Positions 1-8,125 of a stretch of 35,968 nucleotides of DNA are shown here, one piece after another. The notes under the pieces were generated by a model. The model searched no databases. It worked only from the letters and a program-made list of their open reading frames with translations, and was not told the origin of the DNA. The translations under genes and the position numbers were made by a program. The stretch is from Saprospiraceae bacterium (GTDB lineage: Bacteria > Bacteroidota > Bacteroidia > Chitinophagales > Saprospiraceae), in assembly GCA_020630475.1 (NCBI GenBank), contig JAHDBI010000001.1:1-35968 (forward strand), in the 5' to 3' direction. Numbering within the stretch: the first letter of the stretch is position 1; each line of letters starts with the position of its first letter.

Positions 1-43
1 CTGATTATGAGTCAGGTGCTCTAACCAACTGAGCTATAGGACC
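1..43 (-). tRNA. tRNA with CAT anticodon (Met or Ile2), partial
   Basis: Read on the minus strand this is the 5' part of a tRNA: acceptor arm GGTCCTA, D-arm GCTC-AGTTGGTTAGA-GAGC, and an anticodon arm with loop CTCATAA, giving anticodon CAT. The variable loop, T-arm and 3' acceptor strand lie beyond base 1. CAT is shared by initiator Met, elongator Met and lysidine-modified Ile2. The paired first base argues against the initiator, but the partial sequence does not separate elongator Met from Ile2. An exact Bacteroidota promoter lies just upstream. Confidence 0.93.
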
Positions 44-58
44 TGCTTTTCAGCGATG

Positions 59-90
59 CAAATGTACGCATAAGCTCAAATCAAATCCAA
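59..90 (-). promoter_or_regulatory. Bacteroidota-type promoter of the tRNA gene
   Basis: On the minus strand the sequence reads TTG (bases 88-90), a 21-base spacer, then TACATTTG (59-66). This is an exact match to the phylum's -33 TTG / -7 TAnnTTTG consensus. The tRNA 5' end lies 15 bases further on, so transcription would start a few bases before the mature tRNA. Confidence 0.8.
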
Positions 91-160
91 GAAATTACCA
101 TTAAAAGAAATCTAATCTATCGACTATTTACCAAGTTCTACTTTGAATATGGCATAATTT

Positions 161-520
161 ATGCACCAAAGTTGGGGTATGGACTTAGAAAATATAAATC
201 GTAGACACCTCGTAGAAACTGATATGTATTATCGTGTTGGCATGGGATTGACCTCAAGGCTCTTGGGTTACGATAAAGGCATCATCAAGTTAGAAGTCAT
301 CATCAACAAAAAGTGGCAAAAAAATCATAATGCTACCGCATTAGAAATTGCACATTGTTGGAAAGACAATAACATCGAGTTGAATAAAGCTGTTGGATCA
401 AAGGTCTATATCATTGATACTGGTAAATACAATTACAAACAATATCTAATCCATAGAGGTATTAAGCCAGGATATGATGCTCAAAAAGGAATTCTTTTTA
501 AGAAAAACTTATTGAACTAA
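161..520 (+). CDS. Hypothetical protein, 119 aa
   Basis: I do not recognise this protein. It is a soluble, lysine-rich 119-residue product with no signal peptide, membrane segment or familiar motif. A second in-frame ATG at 179 (seven codons in) could be the true start, giving 113 residues; neither start has a clear ribosome site. The C-terminal half (VGSKVYIIDTGKYNYKQYLI) looks like alternating beta strands. It sits between the tRNA promoter and dinB on the same strand as dinB, 35 bases ahead of it, so the two could be co-transcribed. It has the length and composition of a real gene, but function is unknown. Confidence 0.6.
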   Translation: MHQSWGMDLENINRRHLVETDMYYRVGMGLTSRLLGYDKGIIKLEVIINKKWQKNHNATALEIAHCWKDNNIELNKAVGSKVYIIDTGKYNYKQYLIHRGIKPGYDAQKGILFKKNLLN

Positions 521-555
521 TCTAAATTTCTCTTTTCTTTTTATTTCATTTGAGG

Positions 556-1623
556 ATGTCTAATCCTCGAAAAATTATACATGTTGACATGGATGCGTTT
601 TTTGCATCGGTCGAACAAAGAGATTACCCGCATTTGCGTGGAAAACCCGTAGCTGTTGGTGGATTAGGCGAAAGAGGGGTTATAGCAGCTGCAAGTTATG
701 AAGCTAGAGTGTTTGGTGTTAGGTCCGCTATGCCTTCTTCTGTAGCCAAAAGGAAATGTCCTCATCTCATTTTTGTAAAGCATCGCTTTGATCAATATAA
801 AGCAGTATCTCGTCAAATTCGAGAAATTTTTGAAAAGTACACTAATCTAGTCGAACCACTTTCTTTAGATGAAGCTTTCTTAGATGTTACCCATAATAAG
901 CTCGGACTCAAGTCTGCCATGTTCATCGCTCAAGAAATCAAAAGAGAAATTTTTGATGAAACCCAATTAACTGCGTCTGCAGGTGTTTCTATAAACAAGT
1001 TTGTGGCTAAAATTGCCTCAGATATGAATAAGCCCAACGGTATTACCACCATTCTACCAGAGGAGGTCATTCCTTTTATAGAAAAACTAGATGTAAATAA
1101 ATTCTTTGGTGTTGGAAAAGTGACCGGAGAAAAAATGAAACGGTTAAACATCAATACTGGTGCAGACTTAAAAAAGCTCTCTGCTTTAGAAATGAACCAA
1201 CATTTTGGAAAACTTGGCAACTATCTATATGATGCCGTAAGGGGTATTGATTTAAGGCCCGTTCAAGCCAATAGAATTAGAAAGTCGTTTTCTAATGAGA
1301 CGACTTATAGTTATGATTTATTGGATGATCAAGACATATATGAAGAAATCAAGAAACTTGTTTCAAAATTATTTGACGACAGTATTCGATCAAAAATTCA
1401 AGGTCGGACTGTTCATATAAAAATTAGATTAGATGACTTTACGACAATGTCTCGAAGCAAAACTTTCCTTAGCTTCGTATCATCAAAAAAACAAATTTTT
1501 GAGAGCTGTATTGAATTATTTGAAAAGGTGCCACGAAACCATCAAGGTATTCGTTTGATAGGGGTCGGATTAAGTAATCTAAATACGGAGTTTAAAAACA
1601 ATCAATTGACATTAAATTTTTAA
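556..1623 (+). CDS. dinB: DNA polymerase IV (Y-family translesion polymerase)
   Basis: Error-prone Y-family polymerase that copies past DNA lesions in the cytoplasm. The palm begins with HVDMDAFFASVEQ (metal ligand D11), followed by the catalytic SLDEAFLD motif (D105, E106) and SAGVSINKFVAKIASD. A helix-hairpin-helix (FFGVGKVTGEKMKRL) and the little-finger domain follow. It ends in QLTLNF, a good match to the beta-clamp binding peptide of Pol IV. Length of 355 residues is normal. I chose the ATG at 556; an in-frame TTG at 550 would add only two residues. The FKBP gene starts two bases after the stop, so the two are probably one transcript. No LexA-type operator is evident upstream. Confidence 0.97.
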   Translation: MSNPRKIIHVDMDAFFASVEQRDYPHLRGKPVAVGGLGERGVIAAASYEARVFGVRSAMPSSVAKRKCPHLIFVKHRFDQYKAVSRQIREIFEKYTNLVEPLSLDEAFLDVTHNKLGLKSAMFIAQEIKREIFDETQLTASAGVSINKFVAKIASDMNKPNGITTILPEEVIPFIEKLDVNKFFGVGKVTGEKMKRLNINTGADLKKLSALEMNQHFGKLGNYLYDAVRGIDLRPVQANRIRKSFSNETTYSYDLLDDQDIYEEIKKLVSKLFDDSIRSKIQGRTVHIKIRLDDFTTMSRSKTFLSFVSSKKQIFESCIELFEKVPRNHQGIRLIGVGLSNLNTEFKNNQLTLNF

Positions 1624-1625
1624 CG

Positions 1626-2066
1626 ATGAGAATTTTATTTTTTCTTCTAACTGTTTGTGTTTGTTTTTCTTGTGGAGATGATCAAAATGATAAAGATCGT
1701 AAACTAATAGAAGATTATCTTTTAGAAAACAACCTAGAGGCCGAAGTGACATCTGAAGGCTTATATTATATCATAGATGAACCTGGTACTTCTGAAATGC
1801 CCAATATTAACAATACCGTCGAAGCACATTATAGGGGTTATTATATAGATGAATTTCTTTTTGACGAATCAGGACAAAACCCTGCAACTTTTCCATTATC
1901 CAATGTCATTCAAGGCTGGCAAATTGGAATTCCATTATTTGGAAAAGGAGGAAAAGGGAAATTACTTATTCCTTCTGTTTTAGGATATGGCTCTAACCCT
2001 CCATCTCCAACAATACGAAAGGATGCCATCTTAATTTTTGATATTGAATTGGTGAATTTTTACTAG
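1626..2066 (+). CDS. FKBP-type peptidyl-prolyl isomerase, lipoprotein
   Basis: Small proline cis/trans isomerase predicted to be anchored outside the cytoplasm. The N-terminus is a lipoprotein signal peptide ending in a lipobox around CFSC (Cys16), followed by a charged linker. Residues about 45-146 form one FKBP domain with the usual active-site pattern: HYRGYY, FDES, the VIQGW tryptophan motif, a glycine-rich LLIPSVLGYGS segment and the final ILIFDIELV strand. Such short FKBP lipoproteins are common in Bacteroidota, some linked to gliding or envelope biogenesis; no gliding genes are nearby, so a general envelope foldase is the safer call. It follows dinB by two bases, and its stop overlaps the stop of the convergent membrane gene by four bases. 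Confidence 0.92.
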   Translation: MRILFFLLTVCVCFSCGDDQNDKDRKLIEDYLLENNLEAEVTSEGLYYIIDEPGTSEMPNINNTVEAHYRGYYIDEFLFDESGQNPATFPLSNVIQGWQIGIPLFGKGGKGKLLIPSVLGYGSNPPSPTIRKDAILIFDIELVNFY

Positions 2067-2794
2067 TTTGGCTTTCGCCGAATTCGATGCGTATCAAAGG
2101 CAAAAGGAAGATAAAATAAAAAGAATAGAATCAACGCGACTAATTCTCCCGCTAAAATATACCAAGGCCAAGGTCCCATATAATCTAGCATTGACTGGAC
2201 TGGTGGTTTATTCAGTGTATACATATAGTTTGATCCGATCATAAAGTTGATCAGCGTAATGATGACCATAAATACATTCGTGACAACGAAAGCCCTCCAT
2301 AAATCTTTAATATTATAACGATGTCCGTAAACGAATACTGCATAAAGCGGTAAAATCACCAACATGCTATGCATTAACCAATATGTGAAGTATCCGTAAT
2401 GTGGAAAATCAAAATCAATATCTGGGGTAATGTTCGCTTGCAAGGTCCCTGCTAATATCATGAAGTAAAAAACGCCTAACCATTTTCGACTCCGCGAATA
2501 CATGGCAAAAGGAATGGTTAAACCCAAAACCCGACAAACGTGTAAAGGTAATTCACTCTTGATGCCAAATTCTCCTGTATATATCGTCAATAACATTCTA
2601 CCAATCACTGCTACAGTTACGCATAAAGCTAGAGCAGTTCCAAATAGAGTTTGTTGCCTATAATCGAGCTTATTACGTCCAATCCAAATACTCACTAATC
2701 CTACACAAAAGAAAAAGAAGAGGGCAAGGAAGTGTTCCTGCCCAAAAGGCTCAAATTTATCTGTCTTTGTAAAAATTCCAAAAAGGAAAATCAT
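2063..2794 (-). CDS. TIGR02206 / YwaF-like integral membrane protein
   Basis: Integral membrane protein of 243 residues with about seven hydrophobic segments and short polar loops. The pattern PLHVCRVLGLTIPFAMYSRS, the following TPDIDFDFPHYGYFTYWLMH and a C-terminal LAGELVALILFFLFYLPF helix match the YwaF family (TIGR02206), whose biochemical role is unknown. It is monocistronic: divergent from the DPP11 gene (108 bases between starts) and convergent with the FKBP gene, sharing the four bases CTAG at the stop codons. One copy of the recurrent GGCTTTCGCCGAA element covers codons close to the C-terminus. Confidence 0.85.
   Translation of the reverse strand: MIFLFGIFTKTDKFEPFGQEHFLALFFFFCVGLVSIWIGRNKLDYRQQTLFGTALALCVTVAVIGRMLLTIYTGEFGIKSELPLHVCRVLGLTIPFAMYSRSRKWLGVFYFMILAGTLQANITPDIDFDFPHYGYFTYWLMHSMLVILPLYAVFVYGHRYNIKDLWRAFVVTNVFMVIITLINFMIGSNYMYTLNKPPVQSMLDYMGPWPWYILAGELVALILFFLFYLPFAFDTHRIRRKPN
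2070..2082 (+). repeat. Recurrent dyad GGCTTTCGCCGAA, copy 1
   Basis: Exact copy of a 13-base motif seen again at 17635 and 33017. It lies in the last codons of the YwaF-like gene, read there as I-R-R-K-P, a different reading frame from the pepD and cysS copies. GGC/GCC can pair around TTTC (GAAA on the other strand). Confidence 0.6.
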
Positions 2795-2902
2795 AGTTTT
2801 AGTTTAGCTGAAAGACTCAATCCTTAAATCCCTGTTTTGATTGATTCTCTCTAAAAATAAATCTTTATTTTCAGTCCTCGATATTAATTAAAAGTTACTA
2901 AA

Positions 2903-5059
2903 ATGAAATGTATTCGATTTTTACTGGTTGCACTAATTATGAATTTCTTTGTTGCCTTAAATGCAGGAGAAGGAATGTGGATTCCATTATTGCTTAAAGC
3001 TTTAAATGAAGCTGAAATGCAGTCCATGGGAATGAAACTTAGTGCCGAAGATATATACAGTGTGAACAAAGGATCATTAAAAGATGCTATTGTCCATTTC
3101 GGAGGGTTTTGTACTGGAGAGATCATTTCAGGAAGTGGATTGATCCTCACTAATCATCACTGCGGTTATGGGAACATACAATCTCACTCAACGGTAGAAA
3201 ACAACATTCTTAAAAATGGGTTTTGGGCAAAGAGTCATAGTGAAGAATTGGCTAACCCAGGTTTATTCGTACGATTTATTGATGAAATCCAAGATGTCAC
3301 TAAAGTAGCCTTAATGGGGGTAAATGATCAAATGAGTGATTCCGAAAGACAGTCAATGATTGACCGTAATATTGAAGGGATCAAAGCAAAATATAAGCTA
3401 GCCGAATTTCAAGAGGTGATGATTCGTCCATTCTATCACGGGAATCAATACTACGCTTTTTTAACGACTGTATATAATGACGTGCGACTTGTTGGAACCC
3501 CTCCAGAATCAATTGGTAAATTTGGATCAGATACGGATAATTGGGTTTGGCCTAGACATACAGGTGATTTTTCTTTGTTCAGAGTTTACGCTAGTCCAGA
3601 CAATAAACCTGCTAATTATAGCGAAGAAAACATTCCATATACACCCAAGCACTTTTTGCCTATATCACTTGACGGAGTAGAAGAAGATGATTTTACCATG
3701 GTCTTCGGATTTCCAGGTAGAACCAATGAATATTTGCATTCCGCAGCAGTAGAACAAACGGTGAATGACTTGAATCCAGCTAAAATTGAAATTAGAGATA
3801 ACGCGCTTAAAATTATCGATAAGTACATGCGCTCTGACGAAAAGATTCGCCTACAATACGCATCAAAGTTTGCACGTGTAGCCAATTATTGGAAAAAGTG
3901 GATCGGTGAATCACAAGGTTTAAAATCTACTGGAGCCATTGCAAAAAAGAAGAAAATCGAAAAAGAGTATGTAGACAAAACAGGTAATAATGAACTCATG
4001 GATTCATTCACGAAAGTGTATTCAGAAATAGCTCCTTATGCTTTAACAAGAGATTTCTATAATGAAGTAGCTCTTCGAAATATTGAGATGCTTAGTATGT
4101 GTAGAAATTTCCGTCGCTTGGTTTCAAGTTATGAAAACAATGGACTAGAAGGTTACAATAATTTCAAAGCTAGACTTGATGCCTTTCTTCCAAGCTTTTA
4201 CAAAAACTTTAATGCTACGATTGACCAAGAAGTTTTTGGTTCGTTAACTAAACTTTATGTAGATAAAATTGATGATGCTTATGTGCCCGAACAATTGAAA
4301 AAAGAATGGATGTTCATGCGAGCCATGGAAGACCACAATGCGCTCGGAGCATATTTATATCAAAAGTCACCCTTAGTGAATGAGGATGCGGTCAATAAAC
4401 TATTGATGCAAAATGCAGAAGATGTTATTGTCGCTCTCAAAAATGATCCCTTATATAAACTAGGAGAAGATTGGGACGCCTTATATAATGATCAAATTGC
4501 TGCAAATTATAATAGTAGAAAAACGATCATTGATTCATTACAAAGAATTTATATGAAGTCACAAATGGAAGCTTTTCCAAATAAACGCTTCTATCCTGAT
4601 GCCAATAGCACTATGAGGGTCACTTACGGAAAAGTCAATGGATACGTACCTCGCGATGCTGTTTACTATACACCCGTAACATACTTAGATGGAGTTATTC
4701 AAAAGTATATTCCGGGTGATTATGAGTTTGATGTTCCCGCTAAGTTACTTGAGTTATATGAGGATAAAGATTATGGTCAATACACGGATACCAATGGTAA
4801 AGTACCCGTTTGTTTTATTGGGTCAAATCACACCACAGGTGGAAATTCTGGTAGCCCAGCTATTGACGCTCATGGTAATTTAATCGGACTGAACTTTGAC
4901 CGAGTTTGGGAAGGAACAATGAGTGATATTAATTATGACGCTTCTATTTGTAGAAATATTATGGTAGATGCTCGATTCATTCTCTTTGTGGTGGACAAAT
5001 ACGCTGGTGCCAATCATTTGATCAAAGAAATGAAATTAGTACATCCCAAGAAAAAGTAA
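2903..5059 (+). CDS. S46 family dipeptidyl peptidase, DPP11 type (Asp/Glu specific)
   Basis: Extracytoplasmic serine exopeptidase that removes dipeptides from peptide N-termini, a major route of amino-acid supply in asaccharolytic Bacteroidota. A signal peptide covers about residues 1-21. The triad is visible: His85 in TNHHCGYG, Asp222 in HTGDFSLFR and Ser649 in GGNSGSP. Eighteen residues after the serine the sequence reads NFDR, placing Arg667 where Porphyromonas DPP11 has the arginine that selects Asp/Glu at P1; DPP7 has glycine there. The specificity call is inference from that residue. Length (718) is normal for S46. The stop overlaps the start of the coiled-coil gene (TAATG), so translation is coupled. 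Confidence 0.95.
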   Translation: MKCIRFLLVALIMNFFVALNAGEGMWIPLLLKALNEAEMQSMGMKLSAEDIYSVNKGSLKDAIVHFGGFCTGEIISGSGLILTNHHCGYGNIQSHSTVENNILKNGFWAKSHSEELANPGLFVRFIDEIQDVTKVALMGVNDQMSDSERQSMIDRNIEGIKAKYKLAEFQEVMIRPFYHGNQYYAFLTTVYNDVRLVGTPPESIGKFGSDTDNWVWPRHTGDFSLFRVYASPDNKPANYSEENIPYTPKHFLPISLDGVEEDDFTMVFGFPGRTNEYLHSAAVEQTVNDLNPAKIEIRDNALKIIDKYMRSDEKIRLQYASKFARVANYWKKWIGESQGLKSTGAIAKKKKIEKEYVDKTGNNELMDSFTKVYSEIAPYALTRDFYNEVALRNIEMLSMCRNFRRLVSSYENNGLEGYNNFKARLDAFLPSFYKNFNATIDQEVFGSLTKLYVDKIDDAYVPEQLKKEWMFMRAMEDHNALGAYLYQKSPLVNEDAVNKLLMQNAEDVIVALKNDPLYKLGEDWDALYNDQIAANYNSRKTIIDSLQRIYMKSQMEAFPNKRFYPDANSTMRVTYGKVNGYVPRDAVYYTPVTYLDGVIQKYIPGDYEFDVPAKLLELYEDKDYGQYTDTNGKVPVCFIGSNHTTGGNSGSPAIDAHGNLIGLNFDRVWEGTMSDINYDASICRNIMVDARFILFVVDKYAGANHLIKEMKLVHPKKK

Positions 5060-6012
5060 TGAGTCTATTAAAACTCGATAAAGAAATAGAGAAAGCTCAA
5101 GAACAGTTTAGGCAATTTGAGAAAGTATCTAAACGTCTAAAGCTCATTGAGCACGAATTAGATGTTTTGCAATTTGATATCAAAAAGCAAAAAAAAGTCC
5201 TTGAAAAAGAAAAGAAAGATGTTGAAGAGTTAGAGAAGTTAAACATGAAAGCACTTTTCACAAAAATTCTTGGAGATAAGGAAGAGCGATTAGAAAAGGA
5301 ACGTCAAGAATATTTGGAAGCCGTTTTAAAATACAATGGATTAATTACCGAACAAGATGTATTGGTTTTTGAACAAGGTGTGTTGAATAAGAAGCTTAAG
5401 AAGTTTGTTGTTGACCAGCAAGAACTTGACTTGCTGATTAATAAGAAGGAAGGTCTATTAAAAATCAAAGGCGGTCCCATTGCCAAAAAACTTAGGGCAA
5501 TGGATATTGATATCAGACAAAAGAAATTTGCTGTCATCGAAATCAAAGAGGCTATTGATGCTGGAAAGTCATCCTTAAAAAAACTAGACTTATTATTAAG
5601 TAACCTGAAACAAGTTAAATCCTGGAATGGTCAAATGATTTTAACCGGTAGAGGGAGATTTTCTAGTTATCAAAAGAAAAGCTTTATTGACAAGGCCAAT
5701 AAGAATGCAGTAAATACCAAAATAAGTTTAGCAAAATTCGAAAAAGAATTATTAGACGTTTATAAGAATTCTTCACTCAATATGAGCATTGCTGGATTTG
5801 AACGTTTCTTGTCTACCTTTTACAATCACTTAATTACAGATTGGGTATTACAGCAAAACATAAACAATGCTTACTACAGCATTATGAATACAAAGAATAC
5901 GATCAACAGATACGTCTTAACGCTTACTGCAGATAAAGAAGCTGCAAATCAGCAATTTAAGTCTGCTCAGAAAAAAAAGAAAAACTTTGTGGCCGAAACC
6001 AAATCTCAATAG
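5059..6012 (+). CDS. Coiled-coil protein of unknown function
   Basis: I do not recognise this 317-residue protein. It is very rich in Lys, Glu, Leu and Gln with heptad-like spacing over residues 1-65 and 95-190, consistent with long antiparallel coiled coils. The C-terminal third (about 205-300) is mixed helical with aromatic residues (FERFLSTFYNHLITDWVL) and could be a small globular domain. No signal peptide or membrane segment is visible, so it is probably cytoplasmic. Its ATG overlaps the last base of the DPP11 stop codon, so the two are translated together, although one product is exported and the other is not. The C-terminal codons form one arm of a hairpin shared with the convergent gene. 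Confidence 0.8.
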   Translation: MSLLKLDKEIEKAQEQFRQFEKVSKRLKLIEHELDVLQFDIKKQKKVLEKEKKDVEELEKLNMKALFTKILGDKEERLEKERQEYLEAVLKYNGLITEQDVLVFEQGVLNKKLKKFVVDQQELDLLINKKEGLLKIKGGPIAKKLRAMDIDIRQKKFAVIEIKEAIDAGKSSLKKLDLLLSNLKQVKSWNGQMILTGRGRFSSYQKKSFIDKANKNAVNTKISLAKFEKELLDVYKNSSLNMSIAGFERFLSTFYNHLITDWVLQQNINNAYYSIMNTKNTINRYVLTLTADKEAANQQFKSAQKKKKNFVAETKSQ

Positions 6013-6033
6013 TTACTTTACTATTGAGATTTG
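6000..6033. terminator. Bidirectional hairpin covering both convergent stop codons
   Basis: A perfect 13-bp inverted repeat (6000-6012 and 6021-6033) surrounds an 8-base loop. The left arm encodes the last codons and stop of the coiled-coil gene; the loop starts with the stop of the Omp28-like gene and the right arm encodes its last residues. No long U-tract follows on either strand, so it may act as an attenuating or end-protecting hairpin rather than a classic intrinsic terminator. Confidence 0.7.
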
Positions 6034-7053
6034 CTTAGCTTGATGATTGGACGCATTGCTTATTGATACTACATAAATTCCTGCATTGATATCATTGGTT
6101 TCAAAGAACACCTTACTTGAACCTTTTTGTATACTTTGAGCAGTTGATTGTATCAATTTGCCTTGCAAGTCTAATAAGTTAATTTGAACTTCACCTAAAT
6201 CCTTTTGTGCATTCAACGAAACTTCAATTTGACTTTGTTGATTTTGAAAGACATTAAACTCTGTTAAACTTTTTTCTATTTCATTCGTATTGGAAACGAT
6301 TTCAAATTCACGATCCATCCCACCATTGATAAAAATGTATTGACCATTTTCTAATTGGCGCCAGATGATAGCTGCGAGTTTATCTGTAGTAAAATCAAAA
6401 TTTGAAGGAATAGGAATATCTGCTTCAAAAGTATGAGTAGAACCGGCCTCCAACAAAACACCATCACCGATTACTTCTCCCAAGGCATTTTCAAAAAAGC
6501 TCTCCGTCAATAGATTTCTGTGATCAGCATTACTTCCTTGACCTGATTGACTTGCAATCACATGGTCTTGAATCACATAAATTCCTAATCTATATTCACC
6601 GTTCAATTCTTCAGATACTTCTACTGTTGCATCTGCATATAATCTACTATCTACATTTTCTAGTCCATTCACTTCAACAGAAATAACAGGTGGCAAAGAA
6701 TTTAAAAAACTAACGTCCCCCTTTATTTCATCAATCTTAGCACTTGTGTTACCACTTGACACACCATAATCATCCATGTTCACATAAAATCTTGGCTGGC
6801 CATTACCTCCAATATTTGCCAATAAGTCAATGGACGTTTGTGTAGTTAGGTCACTACTAGATGTATGCATTGCCACAACTATAGCATTTTCATCTTCAAG
6901 GTCCTCTACTAATGTCTTGAAAGTAGACCACCCCCAAGTACCACAATTTCCGCACCATTCCGCAGTACGCTTAGTAACTAGTGTCCATTGTTCTTGACTT
7001 TGTGCAAGATTAACAAAAAGTAGAACTAACGCTAAAGTGAGTATTTTTTTCAT
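6013..7053 (-). CDS. Secreted Omp28-like thioredoxin-fold protein with T9SS C-terminal signal
   Basis: Exported protein of 346 residues with a cleavable signal peptide (about residues 1-19, ending AQSQ). Early in the mature part is WCGNCGTW, a CxxC in thioredoxin-like context, followed by a fold resembling the Omp28 outer membrane protein family. Residues about 265-346 form a beta-rich tail (NVFQNQQSQIEVSLN ... GIYVVSISN ... KQISIVK) typical of T9SS type A sorting domains, which direct secretion and surface anchoring. A redox or disulfide role is suggested by the CxxC but not shown. It is transcribed alone, 80 bases after the M28 gene, and is convergent with the coiled-coil gene with no gap between coding regions. 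Confidence 0.88.
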   Translation of the reverse strand: MKKILTLALVLLFVNLAQSQEQWTLVTKRTAEWCGNCGTWGWSTFKTLVEDLEDENAIVVAMHTSSSDLTTQTSIDLLANIGGNGQPRFYVNMDDYGVSSGNTSAKIDEIKGDVSFLNSLPPVISVEVNGLENVDSRLYADATVEVSEELNGEYRLGIYVIQDHVIASQSGQGSNADHRNLLTESFFENALGEVIGDGVLLEAGSTHTFEADIPIPSNFDFTTDKLAAIIWRQLENGQYIFINGGMDREFEIVSNTNEIEKSLTEFNVFQNQQSQIEVSLNAQKDLGEVQINLLDLQGKLIQSTAQSIQKGSSKVFFETNDINAGIYVVSISNASNHQAKQISIVK

Positions 7054-7133
7054 ATTACAATAATTTATAATGCGAAAATAAGAAGAAGATTCTTCTTATA
7101 ATAACTATAGACTTTTTATGCTTGTTAAATGTC

Positions 7134-8114
7134 CTAGAAACTACCGTCAGAAACTTTGTAAATGACCGTTGTTACCACCTGACCAACTTTTCTAAGAACT
7201 TCTTGATCTATGATATCCATATTGTCTTGATGGGTGTGATGGTGTGTGTCAAAGCTACCCGGTTTGTTCGATGCATTAATGATATCGATAGTAGGAATAC
7301 GAGCATCTCTATTGATATAATAATGATCATCCTCGATTCCGCCCAGTGGTTTTTTTACAAATAAATCACCTGCTCCAATTCTATCTGCCCATGTCCATAC
7401 TTTTTGTAAATACTTGTTAGCGTATTGAACTGAAAATCCTTCTAATCCAAATTGAGCAGTTTTGGCTCCAACCATATCTAATAAGATTCCAAATTCTGGT
7501 CTATACCCTTTACGGTGAATATTTTTTGTCCAATATTGAGAACCTAAGCACCAACCGTTTCCATCTAATCCATTGTCTTCTGCATCAAACAGGATGATAT
7601 CTACACCAAGGTCAATGGGGTGATTCTGAATAGTCTTTGCTATCGATAATAAAACACCTACCCCACTAGCACCATCATCGGCTCCGTCAATTGGAGAATT
7701 TTGTTTGCTCACGTCACTATCCTTTTCCGCGATTAATCTGGTATCCCAATGCGCACACAGTAAAATTCTATCTTTTTTCTCTGGATTAAATTGGGCTATG
7801 ATATTATATGACTCCGCGTTTTTTACGGTCAAAAAGCTAGATTCAAATTCTTGAACAATCACTTCAGCCCCCGTTGATTTTAATTCGTTAACCAACCAAT
7901 CTTTACATTCTTTATGTGTCGGTGTTCCTGGAACCCTTGTACCAAAATCGACTTGTTTTTGAACGTATTGGTAAGCCATTGCACCATCAAATTTTGGAAC
8001 TGTGACTCGTGGTTTTTTTACTGGCTCAGTAGGTAAATTGCTCGACTTATTATCTGTTTTACAACCAAATAAAAAAATGACAAGCGTTGTAATGGCAAGG
8101 AAACGAGTTTTCAT
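7134..8114 (-). CDS. M28 family lipoprotein, glutaminyl-peptide cyclotransferase-like
   Basis: Predicted zinc enzyme of the M28 fold. In Bacteroidota this subgroup includes glutaminyl cyclases that convert N-terminal Gln to pyroglutamate on exported proteins; aminopeptidase activity is the alternative. Zn-binding motifs are visible in order: CAHWDTR, DGADDGASGVGV, FDAEDNG and EDDHYYIN. The start at 8114 gives a proper lipoprotein signal with Cys17 after FLFG; a longer in-frame start at 8144 would run into the cysS stop and spoil the signal peptide. The gene begins 11 bases after the cysS stop and is the last member of the minus-strand run. Exported proteins cut by signal peptidase before Gln would be natural substrates. 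Confidence 0.88.
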   Translation of the reverse strand: MKTRFLAITTLVIFLFGCKTDNKSSNLPTEPVKKPRVTVPKFDGAMAYQYVQKQVDFGTRVPGTPTHKECKDWLVNELKSTGAEVIVQEFESSFLTVKNAESYNIIAQFNPEKKDRILLCAHWDTRLIAEKDSDVSKQNSPIDGADDGASGVGVLLSIAKTIQNHPIDLGVDIILFDAEDNGLDGNGWCLGSQYWTKNIHRKGYRPEFGILLDMVGAKTAQFGLEGFSVQYANKYLQKVWTWADRIGAGDLFVKKPLGGIEDDHYYINRDARIPTIDIINASNKPGSFDTHHHTHQDNMDIIDQEVLRKVGQVVTTVIYKVSDGSF

Positions 8115-8125
8115 GTTTATTCTTT

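Noticed and set aside
550..555. TTG start for dinB two codons before the ATG
   Set aside because: ATG 556 gives the normal Pol IV N-terminus; the extra two residues have no support.
7084..7098. AAGAAG-ATT-CTTCTT inverted repeat downstream of the M28 gene
   Set aside because: A weak AT-rich 6-bp stem in simple AAG/CTT sequence without a proper U-tract; not enough to call a terminator.
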